The notes under the pieces are model-generated. The model was not told the DNA's origin, searched no databases, and saw only the letters and a list, made by a program, of their open reading frames with translations. This document shows, in pieces, positions 10,701 through 21,454 of a stretch of 64,000 nucleotides of DNA. The first letter of the stretch is position 1. The number at the start of each line of letters is the position of its first letter. The translations under genes were made by a program, and so were the position numbers. The DNA is from Coemansia sp. RSA 487 (taxonomy: Eukaryota > Kickxellomycota > Kickxellomycetes > Kickxellales > Kickxellaceae): NCBI GenBank assembly GCA_027577595.1, contig JANBRJ010000005.1, positions 1-64,000 of the forward strand, read 5' to 3'.

Positions 10701-11071
10701 CCAAAAAAATATATTTACTCAATGGCACATTGAATCCAAATAATAGAAAGAGGAATCGATAATAAACAAATACAAGGCGGTTCCCGGATCACAGTCGGAG
10801 ACAATGTACGGAATCCAGTATGCTGAGAAGGCTGGACTGCCGCAGGATATTATAGATATTGCTAAAAGCGTGGCCAAAGAGGCAGGTATCCAAATAAAGA
10901 TAATTTCAGTTGCATCTGAAATGCACTTGAATTGATACTAATACTCTATTTGAAGGAAGAATGGCTGAGTAGGTAACCAAAAAGAAAAAAACGAAATACG
11001 AAAAATCGATGGACAGAAAGCCGCTGCTGTATAACAAGATAATCCAAAAAATCGAAGAGACAATCGACTAA
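7763..11071 (+). CDS. MSH4: MSH4-like meiotic MutS homolog, ten exons
   Basis: MutS-family ATPase that with MSH5 stabilises meiotic crossover intermediates. Predicted introns, chosen by splice signals and frame: 8347-8452, 9117-9214, 9239-9308, 9415-9506, 9659-9753, 9813-9889, 10217-10301, 10639-10746 and 10886-10955. Two of them (9117 and 9659) begin GCAAGT, the GC-AG class. Evidence for MSH4: MGSRLLRANILQPL, LLDMIISFAHHCTL, Walker A GPNMGGKST near 10147, NNDDNIIANESTF, Walker B IDELGRSTNT near 10459, and STHFLDL. The spliced product is about 800 residues, somewhat shorter than the yeast and human proteins. The Walker B loop reads GRSTNT instead of the usual GRGTST. The last exon is uncertain: after the 10955 acceptor the frame meets a TAG at 10970-10972, while the same frame continues with KYEKSMDRKPLLYNK to a TAA at 11071. 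No mismatch-recognition domain I is evident, as expected for MSH4. Confidence 0.82.
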
Positions 11072-12090
11072 GTTGTTTACAACATTTCTCACATGTTCAA
11101 AGCTTCAAACTGAGAATCTAAAAAGCTGAAAATGCTATTTGGGAGAAAGGAAGGTTTGTATAAAACAGTTTTCACGACGTGCGAAGATTTGCAAAAGCAT
11201 CATACAAAAATACCAGAAGATCAAAAGTATGTGTTACTGAAATATTCAATCAAAAACAAAAAAAACAGCAGCAGCGGTATGTTTGACTCTCTCTCAGTCG
11301 AAAGGCTTCTTTAGCTATGCTTTTTTCCCCATTCAACCAAGAAATAAACGTTATTTGTAACAACTGTTACAACTGCAGCCAAGTGCACAAATGAGATAGG
11401 GCTAACAGGGACTCTTTGAGTTCACCGCGGATCAATGCACTCAGATACAGATGTCATTGTGGATATTGTGGATATTATATAGACTGCCTCTTATTTAGTG
11501 CAAGGGGCTGTGGAAATTGGCAATATGCATAAACCATCTGCGATAGTAGGGATCGGAAGAGTAAACAGCTATTACCAATTTACTGTGACGCTAGGTGATG
11601 CCATCCTTCTGCGAAATGCGACAGTGGAAGGAAAGAGTAGTGTCATCATTTTATTAGCAGATGAAGCAGAGCGCCGGTCCGGCTGCGAGGCTGAGTGGGT
11701 TTTCCCCCCACAGAATAATAAATATCATTATTGGCAACATGCTTTCCTCTCATAACACAACTACCACCTTCCTCGTATGAATAATTCAATCCTACGCACA
11801 GACAACACACACAGCAGAACAAGCAGCTGAAGTAGCGACAGTTGGCGTCACGACAAACACAGGAGGATACACAGGATACTTTCACAATAGCCTGGTGCAG
11901 CTTTAATGCAGCAACTGTATTTTATTATATCAACATTAAATTGCCATTTCTATGCATACATTTTCATTTAATTCTTGCCTGCTCTCTGCTAGTGAATTAT
12001 TTTTATGTCATTTGTCAGACCAAACACAGTAAGGGAGGAGAGGTTGTATTTATACAAACCTCCCTTAGCAAAAGATTCTACGTGGATATG
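11072..12090. other. Intergenic region, no gene seen
   Basis: This 1 kb lies between the convergent MSH4 and RPA34 genes. Open frames at 11132-11314 and 11498-11755 lack family resemblance, and the second lacks an ATG start. I call nothing here. Confidence 0.4.
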
Positions 12091-12831
12091 CTAATTCTCA
12101 GAAGACTTTTTGTGCTTCTTTTCCTTTTTGATCTTCTTCTCAGCCTTGTCTTTGCTCTTCTTTTTCTTCTTTTCCATGGCTTCGTCGATGTCCATCTCCG
12201 GGTCCTGATTCACAGATTTTGACCATATTTTGGGTTCGTCGGTCTTTCGTTTTTTCAAAGATGGCCCCGACGATGCTAAGGCTTCAGAAAATTGGCTAGG
12301 AAGCACGATATCCTGAGATCCACCAACCTTCATGTCATCGTACTCCTTGGCCGAGTAAAAGCCATACGGAATAAACTGCATCTTCATGTTCTCTGGCTGT
12401 GGGCGGGCCGGGTGGTCTCTCGTAGCAATGTGGTTTGCATATTCTGTGGAATCGGGGAGCTCGAATTTCTCAACCAACGACAAGAGCTGCGAGCAATTGT
12501 TTGGCAGCAGTGTCAGCATATCGTCATTGTCGGTATCTGGGACCAGGACGCTCATTTCGGCCATTCCTTTGAACTCTGCGGGTACGTTTGATTCAGAAGA
12601 GATTAGCTCATAGGTGGATATGCCTATAGTTGTTTGGCCCAACACGCCCTTGTGTGCTATTTTGGGGTGTTTGATCTTTAAGCCCTCGAGCTTTTTTGTA
12701 CTGACATTGTCTGGAATACGGAGTAACCATAGTTCCTTATCCTCGAGCGTTTCTGAGTCGAACCCAGGCGCTGTGCTGCCTGTTTGAAGCACAAAGTCAG
12801 TTGGAGGGGTGTATTTCTTTGAAGAGGACAT
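12091..12831 (-). CDS. RPA34: RNA polymerase I subunit RPA34 (A34.5-like)
   Basis: The 246-residue protein matches the RPA34/CD3EAP layout. It has a short N-terminus with FVLQTGSTAPGFD, then ELWLLRIPDNVSTKKLEGLKIK, which parallels the yeast WLIKFPxNVxxxKLKSL motif. A dimerisation-domain-like beta-rich middle and a strongly basic C-terminal tail (residues ~215-246, mainly Lys) typical of nucleolar RPA34 follow. In the family it pairs with A49 to form a TFIIF-like module on Pol I. The start at 12831 is the ATG that aligns with the family N-terminus; a longer open frame upstream is hydrophobic noise. Confidence 0.82.
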   Translation of the reverse strand: MSSSKKYTPPTDFVLQTGSTAPGFDSETLEDKELWLLRIPDNVSTKKLEGLKIKHPKIAHKGVLGQTTIGISTYELISSESNVPAEFKGMAEMSVLVPDTDNDDMLTLLPNNCSQLLSLVEKFELPDSTEYANHIATRDHPARPQPENMKMQFIPYGFYSAKEYDDMKVGGSQDIVLPSQFSEALASSGPSLKKRKTDEPKIWSKSVNQDPEMDIDEAMEKKKKKSKDKAEKKIKKEKKHKKSSEN

Positions 12832-13207
12832 TTCCAAATTAAAGATATGAAAAACAGCGATTGAATTAAAGCAAAATACACATAGAAGAGAATAAGAAAG
12901 AGGGAAATGCGAATAGATCAAGATCATATATTTTTTTGTTTGCATTGCTGCCAGAAACAAGAAAAAAAGACTGAAAAAATTACTGATCTGAGTGAGTGTG
13001 ATCTGGATCAAGAAACAGCTGGAGAAAGGAGACAACATCACATCATATTCAAGCACAGGCTTGAATGACGTGAATGGTTCTTTCACGTTGTTTTGTGTAT
13101 ATTATTACTTTTTTTAATTGTGTAAAAGTTTGTAAGCCGAGTTGTTAATAGTTTGTAAAAGCGTTCCCAAGATTCATAAAAGTTGTGCATTGCGCCTCAG
13201 AAAGAAG
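12832..13207. other. Divergent promoter region between RPA34 and the VPS3-like gene
   Basis: This 376 bp separates two divergently transcribed genes. It is AT-rich with runs of T near 13108. No further gene is visible. Confidence 0.5.
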
Positions 13208-16200
13208 ATGGACGAGTCACGAAAGGCTGAAGCAAAGAGCGTCAAGAAGCAAATGCCGTACATTATGAAAGCAGTGGCGATTGGCTTGCAGCTGGAAGAC
13301 GGCAATGCGGCAGCAGGGACAAAGGACACAAGGCCACGGCGACAGAGTCTGACGCAGCGACTAGGGCTCCAGTCTCTAGGGAAAAAGGGCAAGGGGTCTG
13401 AGGAAACAACACCACAGCCAGAGTACGCAACCAGCTCATCGCCACAGTCAACACCGTCGCTCAGTGAACAGCCAGATGAGAGTGCGGGTAAGGATGGCCA
13501 CTGGAAGCCATCATCATTGCCTACAGAGCACGGAATAGCAGATAGCGAAGCGTCAGAGGATTCCCAGAAGCAGCTGAAACCCAAAGCGCCAGGCGCAAAG
13601 CAACGGTCGGTCAAAGCAGAGTGCGTGGAGATGGTGGGTGAAGACCTGTACGTGGGCACCAGTTCCGGACACATTGTGCACTACACGGTAGCAACAGCCG
13701 AGCTGGAAGCTGACGAAGCGCCTGAGCGCTTCAAGGTAAGCAGCGTGGATCTGAAGCTGGGCGGCAAAAAGGTCGAGCAGCTGATAGCGTTCCCTGCGCT
13801 ATGCAAGCTTGTGGTCCTGTGCGGCTCAACCGTGGTGTTCTACAGCTTGCCGGAGCTGCGGCCAATTGCATCAGGCTCGATTCCGGCCATCAAGGGGGTG
13901 TCCTGCATTGCGTACGACGAGCGCATCGATCGCAGCACCACGGCGACAGGGGCGATTCTGTGCGTGGCGCGCATGCGTAGCGTGCATATATACCGGCTGC
14001 TGGCGACAGAGCTGAGGCTCGAGCAGGAGGTCGCCATAGACAGCAGCGTTGCCAGTATCTGCCAGTACGGAAACTACGTGTGCTTGGCCGACACAGAGAC
14101 GTACAAGATCTTTGATCTGGCCAAGCTGCGAAAGGCATCGGACGGTACTGGACAGCTTGTTCTCCTGCCCACGCAGCAGCCAACGAAGGATCCAGATACA
14201 GGTCGGATCATTAGGCCGCCACGGCCACGCACCCTAGTGGTTGGGCCCAACGAGTTCATGTTTCTCACTTCGTCTGGCGACCAGGACACGCTTGGCGTCA
14301 TCGTCACAGCCATGGGCGAGGCGCTGCGCGGAACGCTGCAGTTCTCGTCGTATCCAAAGTCGATCGCCTACGATGACCCGTACGTAATTGCTGTTTTTGC
14401 CAGCGGGCAAGTTGAGGTGTTTGATACGCGGGAGCAGGATCAGACACTTGTGCAGTCATTCTTCGACGCGGCGCTGGCGGAGGCGGAGGCGGAGGAGTCG
14501 TCGAGTCGGCCGCGGCGCATATGCATGGCCTCTGGCTTTCATGTCAGCACAAGCGTATCTCGGCCCGAGGTGCTTGACATCCAAGAAGGCGGATCAGGAG
14601 ATCACGCGCCTATTGGGCAGCCATTGATCGATGCTGCTGAGCTCTTTGGATCCGGCATAAGCCCCGAGGAGGGTGCACAGCGAGTCAGAAGCGATCTGGA
14701 CACCAAGCCATGGACGGATGCGCTGTCGCAGTCGCAGCACTGGCGGCGCGAGGTGCTGGGCGACAATAACCCTCTGGCCGCCGAGAACCGAGCCGGCCGG
14801 GCGCTCAGCCGCTTTACCGAGGCGCGCATCGTTGTTGTGTCCCAGGATGCTGCGCTCTATGCGCTGACACACCGGCCGCAGCTTGTGGTCGTCGACCAGC
14901 TCCTCCACGAGCGCCGGATCGAGGAGGCAATGGCGATGGTTGAGCGCGCACTGGCCTCCGACCCCACTTTGAGCGCTCGCAACGACGAGGTCGCCTACTG
15001 CTTCCAAATGGCTGGCTTCGTGTGCTTCAAAAACATGCTGCTTGACGATTCACTACAATACTTTAAGCGCGGATCCCTGGACCCTCGCGCCCTGCTCCAC
15101 CTGTTCCCCGACCTCACCGAGTACTTGGGATCTATGCTGGTGCCCTTCAGCAGGATCCCGATGGCCAGCGGACTGCGACGCTTGTTTTACGACATCAGCG
15201 ATGTGCAACAGCTGGTGCATATCGGAGCTGAACAGCTTGCCGGCGACGATAGCAACCAAGTGGCAGCGCTGCGCGAGACGCTCAAATCCAATGTGCTAGA
15301 GGTAGCACAGCGATACCTGGAACACTGCAGGGCGCAGATGCTCCGTAGCGGCGTGGGCGACCAGCATCCGTTTGCACCAGACGCGTTCCCAGTTATCGAC
15401 ACTGTGCTTGTGCGGCTCTACGTTGCCAACAAGGAAGACCGGAAGCTACGCACGTTGGCTGCGTCCAAGGACAGCGGAATTGTCAGCGACTTGGCTTGCC
15501 AATTTCTCATGGATACGCACAACTACTACTACTGCAGTCTGCTGTACAAGGCACATGGAGAAACAGCCAAAGTTCTGGACATCTGGCACCGCTTGCTCCT
15601 CCAGGACGAGTGGGAAGACAGCCAGTTTGGCGGGCTGGCCGAGTACATCGAGTACGTGCAGGAAATAGAAGAGCAGCGCACATTACTAGACGAGTACTAC
15701 TGGCTGGTCGACCACGAGAACGTCGATACGTCACTACAGCTTCTCGCTTGTCTGTCGGACGAAACTGTTGCATCGGTTGATGCTGACCGAGTCGTCCAGC
15801 GCACCGAAGCAACAGCAGACGACCGACCCTTGCGTATCCTCATCGAGCGCCTCATTTCTGCCAACCACCCGCGCGCCATGCACTACATGACGTACCTGGT
15901 CAAAGCCTACGTGCGCCAAATCCGGGACCACTACCATGACGATTCGCATCCTGGCTCTCGGGCGGAGCGCGACGCATTCGCGTGCACTCAAGCAGACGAT
16001 CTCAGTCTTTCGTATCGCGAATATCTAAAGTCGCTTTGCACCACTAGCGAAGGCGCACGGCTACGTGTGCAGTTGGTCGACACGCTTTGTGTCAGCCCTC
16101 CCACCTACGATGCGCGCCAAGTGCTTGAGTACATCGAAGCCGAGGCTAATGAAATAATGAGCTTGGAGCGCGCTGTTCTTCTGGTTGTTCTGGACCACAT

Positions 16201-16756
16201 CAACCAAGCTGTCGATCTGCTGGTCAACGAGCTCGGCGACTATGCAGGGGCCGAGCTACTCCTTCTTGCACCAGAATCGCCACAGTCCTTGGCACAACTC
16301 CTCAGCACCACCACTACACAAGCAGACGAAGCGCACGAAACGATGAAAAGAAATGTATGCAAGCTAATATCTATGTACTTGGAGATCGGTCGTAAGGGAC
16401 ATGATGAAATCGCATCGCGCTTGGTCGCCCGTCTACTTGACCGGTACTTTGAGTTCCTTGATGCCTCTATCCTTAACGATATACCTGACCACTGGCCCTA
16501 CTCTGTAGCTGAGCCTTTTGTTATTCGCTCTCTACAGCTAGTCAAACGCAGAGAGCGGCAAGCAACCGTAGTGCGTGGATTGCACGAATCCTTGGCGTTT
16601 ACTTCTAAAGTCAACTTGGTTGCCGAGACCAAGGACGCGGGTGGAATCCTTCTGGACTACTCGCAGACTTGCGCGAAATGCAAAAAGCTCCTTGGTTCGT
16701 CAGCATTCGTCTTTGAACCTGAAACAGAACAGGTCAAGCACATTTCTTGCACATAA
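13208..16756 (+). CDS. VPS3/TGFBRAP1-like CORVET tethering subunit
   Basis: The 1182-residue protein has a charged disordered N-terminus (1-~130, rich in Ser/Gln/Lys), then a CNH-type beta-propeller starting at ECVEMVGEDLYVGTSSGHIVHY. The segment VEQLIAFPALCKLVVLCG..FYSLPELRP is characteristic of the VPS39/TGFBRAP1 group. Helical repeats follow with LYKAHGETAKVLDIWHRLL (Vps39-1-like), and the C-terminus ends with a zinc-binding-like CAKCKKLLGSS. These proteins are endosomal (CORVET) or vacuolar (HOPS) Rab-binding tethers. VPS3 is favoured over VPS39 by the GTSSGHIVHY/SLPEL blocks, but VPS39 is not excluded. The start is the first ATG; an upstream TTG in frame is not used. The gene is GC-richer than its flanks, as are RQC2 and SFT2. 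Confidence 0.82.
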   Translation: MDESRKAEAKSVKKQMPYIMKAVAIGLQLEDGNAAAGTKDTRPRRQSLTQRLGLQSLGKKGKGSEETTPQPEYATSSSPQSTPSLSEQPDESAGKDGHWKPSSLPTEHGIADSEASEDSQKQLKPKAPGAKQRSVKAECVEMVGEDLYVGTSSGHIVHYTVATAELEADEAPERFKVSSVDLKLGGKKVEQLIAFPALCKLVVLCGSTVVFYSLPELRPIASGSIPAIKGVSCIAYDERIDRSTTATGAILCVARMRSVHIYRLLATELRLEQEVAIDSSVASICQYGNYVCLADTETYKIFDLAKLRKASDGTGQLVLLPTQQPTKDPDTGRIIRPPRPRTLVVGPNEFMFLTSSGDQDTLGVIVTAMGEALRGTLQFSSYPKSIAYDDPYVIAVFASGQVEVFDTREQDQTLVQSFFDAALAEAEAEESSSRPRRICMASGFHVSTSVSRPEVLDIQEGGSGDHAPIGQPLIDAAELFGSGISPEEGAQRVRSDLDTKPWTDALSQSQHWRREVLGDNNPLAAENRAGRALSRFTEARIVVVSQDAALYALTHRPQLVVVDQLLHERRIEEAMAMVERALASDPTLSARNDEVAYCFQMAGFVCFKNMLLDDSLQYFKRGSLDPRALLHLFPDLTEYLGSMLVPFSRIPMASGLRRLFYDISDVQQLVHIGAEQLAGDDSNQVAALRETLKSNVLEVAQRYLEHCRAQMLRSGVGDQHPFAPDAFPVIDTVLVRLYVANKEDRKLRTLAASKDSGIVSDLACQFLMDTHNYYYCSLLYKAHGETAKVLDIWHRLLLQDEWEDSQFGGLAEYIEYVQEIEEQRTLLDEYYWLVDHENVDTSLQLLACLSDETVASVDADRVVQRTEATADDRPLRILIERLISANHPRAMHYMTYLVKAYVRQIRDHYHDDSHPGSRAERDAFACTQADDLSLSYREYLKSLCTTSEGARLRVQLVDTLCVSPPTYDARQVLEYIEAEANEIMSLERAVLLVVLDHINQAVDLLVNELGDYAGAELLLLAPESPQSLAQLLSTTTTQADEAHETMKRNVCKLISMYLEIGRKGHDEIASRLVARLLDRYFEFLDASILNDIPDHWPYSVAEPFVIRSLQLVKRRERQATVVRGLHESLAFTSKVNLVAETKDAGGILLDYSQTCAKCKKLLGSSAFVFEPETEQVKHISCT

Positions 16757-17836
16757 ACTAATAAACAATTAGTTGGGTTGCTGGTTATACATAGGAAGCT
16801 TATTCAAATTATTATTGGAAACGTTTCGTTGTAAAAAAAACATTGTTGCTATATGAGCGATTGGCTCTTTGGTCAGGATTCAGTCGCTTGTGCGAATTGA
16901 AACCGGATAAAAGCGATACTATCTGCACCATGTTCTGATTAAATACTCAAATGATTACTTGAACATTTGCTCAATAATGGGTGTTTGGTATGTGGTTAGC
17001 TAAGCTATTAGCCTGATGGATTTGGAGCTGGTCGTGGGTATGGATAGTCAGGGTCCCCACGCTTTGGAAACTCAATAGGCCTTAGAGGTATTTCTGGATG
17101 TGTTCTTAAATTTCCTTGCCATTGTTTGTTGCAATAAGCTTTGCTGATATAAATATGCTGCTTGGTGCTGGTGTCGATGAGTTTTTACGCCAGCACAACC
17201 AGAGGAAATGTTTCGTCTTTTATAATCCTGAAAAGCTAGCCCATTTATCAACAAAAAAGGTGAAAAGGCGTAAGATGACAAATCTCATAAAAAAAGATAC
17301 TATGGCATTTTAGATATAGTAATTTGCTTTCGGTTTCGCTTCCCTTTCTATAAGAGTATATTTCCACAAAGTAATTGAGTTTATACTTCCATACCTCAAA
17401 AAAGATGCCAAGCCAAGTGTGTTTGTCTTCCCTCCCTCCAATTTCAATGGCCGTCCTATTCTTTGACACTAATCTAGCTATTGAGCGAAGCAGCACTACA
17501 TTGCTACATCTTTATCTGCGGACATTGCAAAACTGAAAACCCATGATAAATATTTTCAGTATCTGATTTATACTTGCTAAATGCCTTAATAGGCTTGACT
17601 GGCAACTTAGTATCCCACATCCAACATTGTGTGAATCTTGATGCCTTGACAATGGGATGGCTGGATGTAACACAACAATTATAGCCAAAGTGTCGATTTC
17701 TTTATCTACCTTGTTTGTAGCTTCCGTCGCATTGCAGCCATCAATAGTAAGCGAGAAAAGCCAAACTAACGAGCAACACAGCCGTTCGTGTAAAAAGAAA
17801 ACGATAGAACATTGAACAAGGAGTGGGCAGGTGGTT
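16757..17836. other. Intergenic region between convergent genes
   Basis: AATAAA at ~16760 probably serves the upstream gene. Short frames around 17072-17496 have no recognisable domain. No RNA gene is seen. Confidence 0.4.
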
Positions 17837-20800
17837 TTATTCATCAGCCGTCTTAGCTTTCTTCTTGGCTTTGCTCTTGGCTGCCGCTTTGGATTTCTGT
17901 CTAATGGATTCCATGTTTGGTGCAGTGACTTTGACCTTGCTGAGCATCTGCGCAATCATTTCCTGCTCTGGCACCGCTTTCATCAGCTCCTTTTCGCGGT
18001 TAGCCAGGATGGTCTCCAGCTCCAGACGATTGGCTTCGCTAGGATCCGACGAGTGTATGGACCTTGGTTTTCTATCGTCGGCTGCTGTCACAGACACAGT
18101 CAGCGCCATCTTGCACGCCTTGCCCTTTTTCATTGCACCAGGAACTAGCTTCACGCGGTACTTGTACGACGACAGCGTGGAGTAGGGGGCACACACGGGG
18201 ACCGCAAAGCCCAGGTTGTCGCCGGGCAGAGGGGTCGGCGTCAGCGTGTCGAGCACGCCGAGCTGGTCGATCGCAAGCTCTGCTGTTGCTTCATCGGCGT
18301 CTTCCTCGTTAGTAGCAGTGGCAACAGTCTCAGAACTGATGGTATCCTTGGTGCTCAGCGCCCGAAGCTGGTCAACGATGCTTGGCGGATGGTTGGAGCC
18401 TGGCACAGCAGCTGGGCCAACGTCATCAGTCGTACCAGCTATCTCGTCAAGCTGGTCGGCGGTCTTCTTGGACGCCTGCTGCACCGAACGAGCTGCCTGC
18501 GCAAGCAGTTCTTCAGCGTCCTGCTTTTTGCCCTTCGACCCCAGAAGCGCCATCCGCAGATCGCGGTCCTCATCATCCTGCTCTGCATACTTGCCCTTCA
18601 TCTTCTTCATCTTTCCCTTCTTGCCACGCTTCTGCTGTTGCTGCTGCTTCTGCTTTTCGAACTTCTCCTCTTCCTCCAACCGCCGCTGCTCCTTCTTGCT
18701 AGTTTTTCCACCTCGCAGGTTGCCGGGTTTGCCAATGTTGTCAGTTGCAGATTCCGTTTCCGGCTTGCTATCTCTTTGTTTGCGCTGGTCGCGTCGCTCC
18801 TTGGCAGATAGATGACGCTTACTCTCGCTTTGCTTGACGGCACTGCCACCGATTCCGTCCTTGCTGTCCTCAAACGCATCCTCCACAGCATTGTCAATCT
18901 CGTCGAGATTGTACTTTTTGCGCGCTGCGTTGAACTCAGTACCACGGTTATCACTACCGGCAGCAGCACCCGTTTGGCGGCTGCCATCTTCAACGCCAGC
19001 ATCGCCAGCGCCGATAACTGTAAACTCTTCGGAGGCATCGTCGTTGGCAGCAACATCGTTAGTTCCGGCAGGTCCAGCATTTGAATCGCCTTTACGCGAC
19101 ACTTGGGAGGAGGGAGGGGCCTGGCTCTCAGCAGCCTTGAGGTTCTCTTCCATTATCGCCAGCCGCTGCTTCTGCGCACTCACATGTCGTGCAACGCTCT
19201 CGTCGTCAGCCAAGCGGAACATGAAGCCAAAGCCGTAGACAAGCTGCGTCGGCGGAAGAAACCGCTTCTTCCCGCGGATCATAAAGCTCCCAGTGGTAAG
19301 GAACTCGCCTGTAGGCGCGGTCTTGCTGACCTGGTGCGACTCGACCCACCACGCCGACGTCACAATCTTTGCATCCCATGCTCGCGACTGGCACACGCTC
19401 ATGATGCCTGCCTGGAGCAGCGTCGACGGCGGGATCGACTCGGCCAGCGAACCATCGACACGGCTGTCGCTTGAAGCAGAGGGCTTCTTGTCGAGCATCA
19501 GCGACGGGGCGGCTTCAGGCGCTGTCGCGGCCAGCTTGTTCTTCACTATCACCGATGCAGCGCCGTTAATGTCAGCATGCACGTAGGCGTCGCCCGCGCG
19601 CAAATGCCGCTTGACAAGGAGCTCGTTCTGCTGCATATCGTGTCCAGCCAGCACAAGGTACCCGTCCGACGAGATGAACCACGAGAACTTTTCAAACCAA
19701 AACGGCTTGCGTGTCTGGATTACGGTGGCTGTTATTTTGGTGGCCTTGAGATCGGATTTTATCTTTTGCTCGGCCGACTGCAGCGCTTGGCTCGACACCG
19801 CCAGCGTCTTTGCGTGCTTGATCCCCGCCTGGCGTCGCGAGTTGTAGTAGCGCTGGGCATTGGCAAAGGCGCTTTCGAATATGTCCACATCCACCGACAT
19901 GGGTCCGCTAAACTCCTTTCCGGCCTGGCCATCGTCGCCATCGGTGCTGTCTGAATCGCTTTCGTCCCACTCTTCGGGGTCGTCGAGCTCCAGCGTGATC
20001 TGGTTCGCAGAAAGGTTGAGCCGCACGATGCGCTCAGCAACAGGATTCCCCTGCGTCTTCTGGTCATCGACAAGATCCTCGAGCTCCTTCCAGTCAATGC
20101 CAGCAGCCACCGCCTGGCGAATGATCATGATCGCTTGGTCCACAAACTCCAGGTTCATTTCGATCCTGCGCGCCTGCTCCTCGGTCCTCCTATGCGCCTG
20201 TTCCAATGCAGCCACACGGCCCTCGTGCTCGTCCTTGATTGCCTTCAGCTTGCGCACCGCCACTGCCTCCTGCTGGTGCGCCTTGCTCTTCAGCCGCTGC
20301 GCCTCGATGTTCGAGAAGAACACGTCTGCAGCGTCCGAAAACGACGCGTACTCCTTGTGCGGCTTGGCAACATACTGCTCAAACAGCCATGGCCCAAAAT
20401 CTTCAAACATCTGATCTTCGTCGTCGTCTTCTTTTTCTTTGGCCGCCTCGCCATTTTCCGAACCAAGGAACGTAATGTATCCCGGCAGTACCGACGTCTT
20501 CAGCTTTTGCACGATCTCGTACGCTTCGTTGTAGGCCGCCACCAGGGCCGCTATATGCGGCGACTGCGGGTCCAAGTCAACCGACGTTACCACACGCAGC
20601 ATCGGGCTCAGCTTGGCTCGCAGCACAACATGTTCTGCCAACGCCGGCCCATAGGCACCGAACGTCGCCAAATGGCGTTTCAGGTTATCCTTGGGACCTG
20701 CCATCTTGAGCCACTCAATCAGCTCCTCCTTCGAAACCAGCTCAATCTCACGAGCCCCCGGAAGACTATACGTTTTGCCCACCGCATATGCCGCCTCGTT

Positions 20801-21238
20801 CTCCAGCCGCACCACACGCAAGAGCGCCAGAATCTGGTACCGGTAGTCCGTCAGAATAACGTTCCCCGACGCATAAAACTCGCACAGAATGTGGTACGTG
20901 CCTTCCTCGTGTGCGCCTGCTGCCACCGCAAACTCGAAGTCAACCACTCGGTCCATCCCTATTTGCCTGACCGCAGTCAATCTGCGTGCCTTCAGATGTT
21001 TGCGTAGCTTCATGCAAAAACTTGACGGTATTATCGACTTGTCGCGGGTATAGTCTGTCGTGTGCAACCGTGTGCCTGACTCCACTAGTACGAGCTCCTT
21101 GTGGTCAGGTTTGGTGAATTTGAAAAGAAACGTCTTTGCATTCACATCGTAGATTCCTTGCAACCGCAGTCCGACGATACGTTGCTGGAGCGCAGTAACT
21201 GTTGCGCGAACATCCAAGGCTGAGAAACGCTGCTTCAT
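17837..21238 (-). CDS. RQC2: Ribosome quality control factor RQC2/TAE2 (NEMF)
   Basis: The 1133-residue protein has the full NEMF architecture. The N-terminal NFACT-N domain (MKQRFSALDVRATVTALQ..) comes first, then a long coiled-coil (~residues 310-480, with EAVAVRKLKAIKDEH and ALEQAHRRTEEQARRIE), and the NFACT-R domain containing AGDAYVHADINGAASVIVKN and ESHQVSKTAPTGEFLTTGSF. A Lys/Glu/Gln-rich charged stretch and the NFACT-C domain near GDNLGFAVPVCAPYSTLSSYKYRVKL follow. In the family this protein binds 60S-peptidyl-tRNA complexes with Listerin and adds C-terminal Ala/Thr tails. The D9-like and D-R residues (ALDVRA, IGMDRVVD) associated with tailing are present. The start is the ATG at 21238, which matches the family N-terminus. 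The first LINE tail begins about 215 bp upstream in the opposite direction. Confidence 0.95.
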   Translation of the reverse strand: MKQRFSALDVRATVTALQQRIVGLRLQGIYDVNAKTFLFKFTKPDHKELVLVESGTRLHTTDYTRDKSIIPSSFCMKLRKHLKARRLTAVRQIGMDRVVDFEFAVAAGAHEEGTYHILCEFYASGNVILTDYRYQILALLRVVRLENEAAYAVGKTYSLPGAREIELVSKEELIEWLKMAGPKDNLKRHLATFGAYGPALAEHVVLRAKLSPMLRVVTSVDLDPQSPHIAALVAAYNEAYEIVQKLKTSVLPGYITFLGSENGEAAKEKEDDDEDQMFEDFGPWLFEQYVAKPHKEYASFSDAADVFFSNIEAQRLKSKAHQQEAVAVRKLKAIKDEHEGRVAALEQAHRRTEEQARRIEMNLEFVDQAIMIIRQAVAAGIDWKELEDLVDDQKTQGNPVAERIVRLNLSANQITLELDDPEEWDESDSDSTDGDDGQAGKEFSGPMSVDVDIFESAFANAQRYYNSRRQAGIKHAKTLAVSSQALQSAEQKIKSDLKATKITATVIQTRKPFWFEKFSWFISSDGYLVLAGHDMQQNELLVKRHLRAGDAYVHADINGAASVIVKNKLAATAPEAAPSLMLDKKPSASSDSRVDGSLAESIPPSTLLQAGIMSVCQSRAWDAKIVTSAWWVESHQVSKTAPTGEFLTTGSFMIRGKKRFLPPTQLVYGFGFMFRLADDESVARHVSAQKQRLAIMEENLKAAESQAPPSSQVSRKGDSNAGPAGTNDVAANDDASEEFTVIGAGDAGVEDGSRQTGAAAGSDNRGTEFNAARKKYNLDEIDNAVEDAFEDSKDGIGGSAVKQSESKRHLSAKERRDQRKQRDSKPETESATDNIGKPGNLRGGKTSKKEQRRLEEEEKFEKQKQQQQQKRGKKGKMKKMKGKYAEQDDEDRDLRMALLGSKGKKQDAEELLAQAARSVQQASKKTADQLDEIAGTTDDVGPAAVPGSNHPPSIVDQLRALSTKDTISSETVATATNEEDADEATAELAIDQLGVLDTLTPTPLPGDNLGFAVPVCAPYSTLSSYKYRVKLVPGAMKKGKACKMALTVSVTAADDRKPRSIHSSDPSEANRLELETILANREKELMKAVPEQEMIAQMLSKVKVTAPNMESIRQKSKAAAKSKAKKKAKTADE

Positions 21239-21454
21239 TTCAAATAATTGAACTCTACTGGTAAGTAAAAATAGGAAAATAAAGATGGAAATTAACGTTA
21301 GGGAAAAAGAAGAAAATAAAAAGAGATCAAAAGCGAAACCTCTTTGTATAGGTTCCATTTTCTGCTTTCCCCTTGATCGAGCACGTGCTGTTAAAGCACA
21401 GAAAGCTATAATGCGCATAAAACAGATATTTATAGTAGGCACACTAACACGGGC

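Noticed and set aside
11132-11755. Two short frames downstream of MSH4
   Set aside because: No similarity, one without an ATG, and no promoter or splice evidence.
13174-16000. Many long antisense frames over the VPS3-like, RQC2, SFT2 and ankyrin genes
   Set aside because: They lie opposite GC-rich, well-conserved coding regions, have Arg/Ser/Cys-rich shadow composition and no domain similarity.
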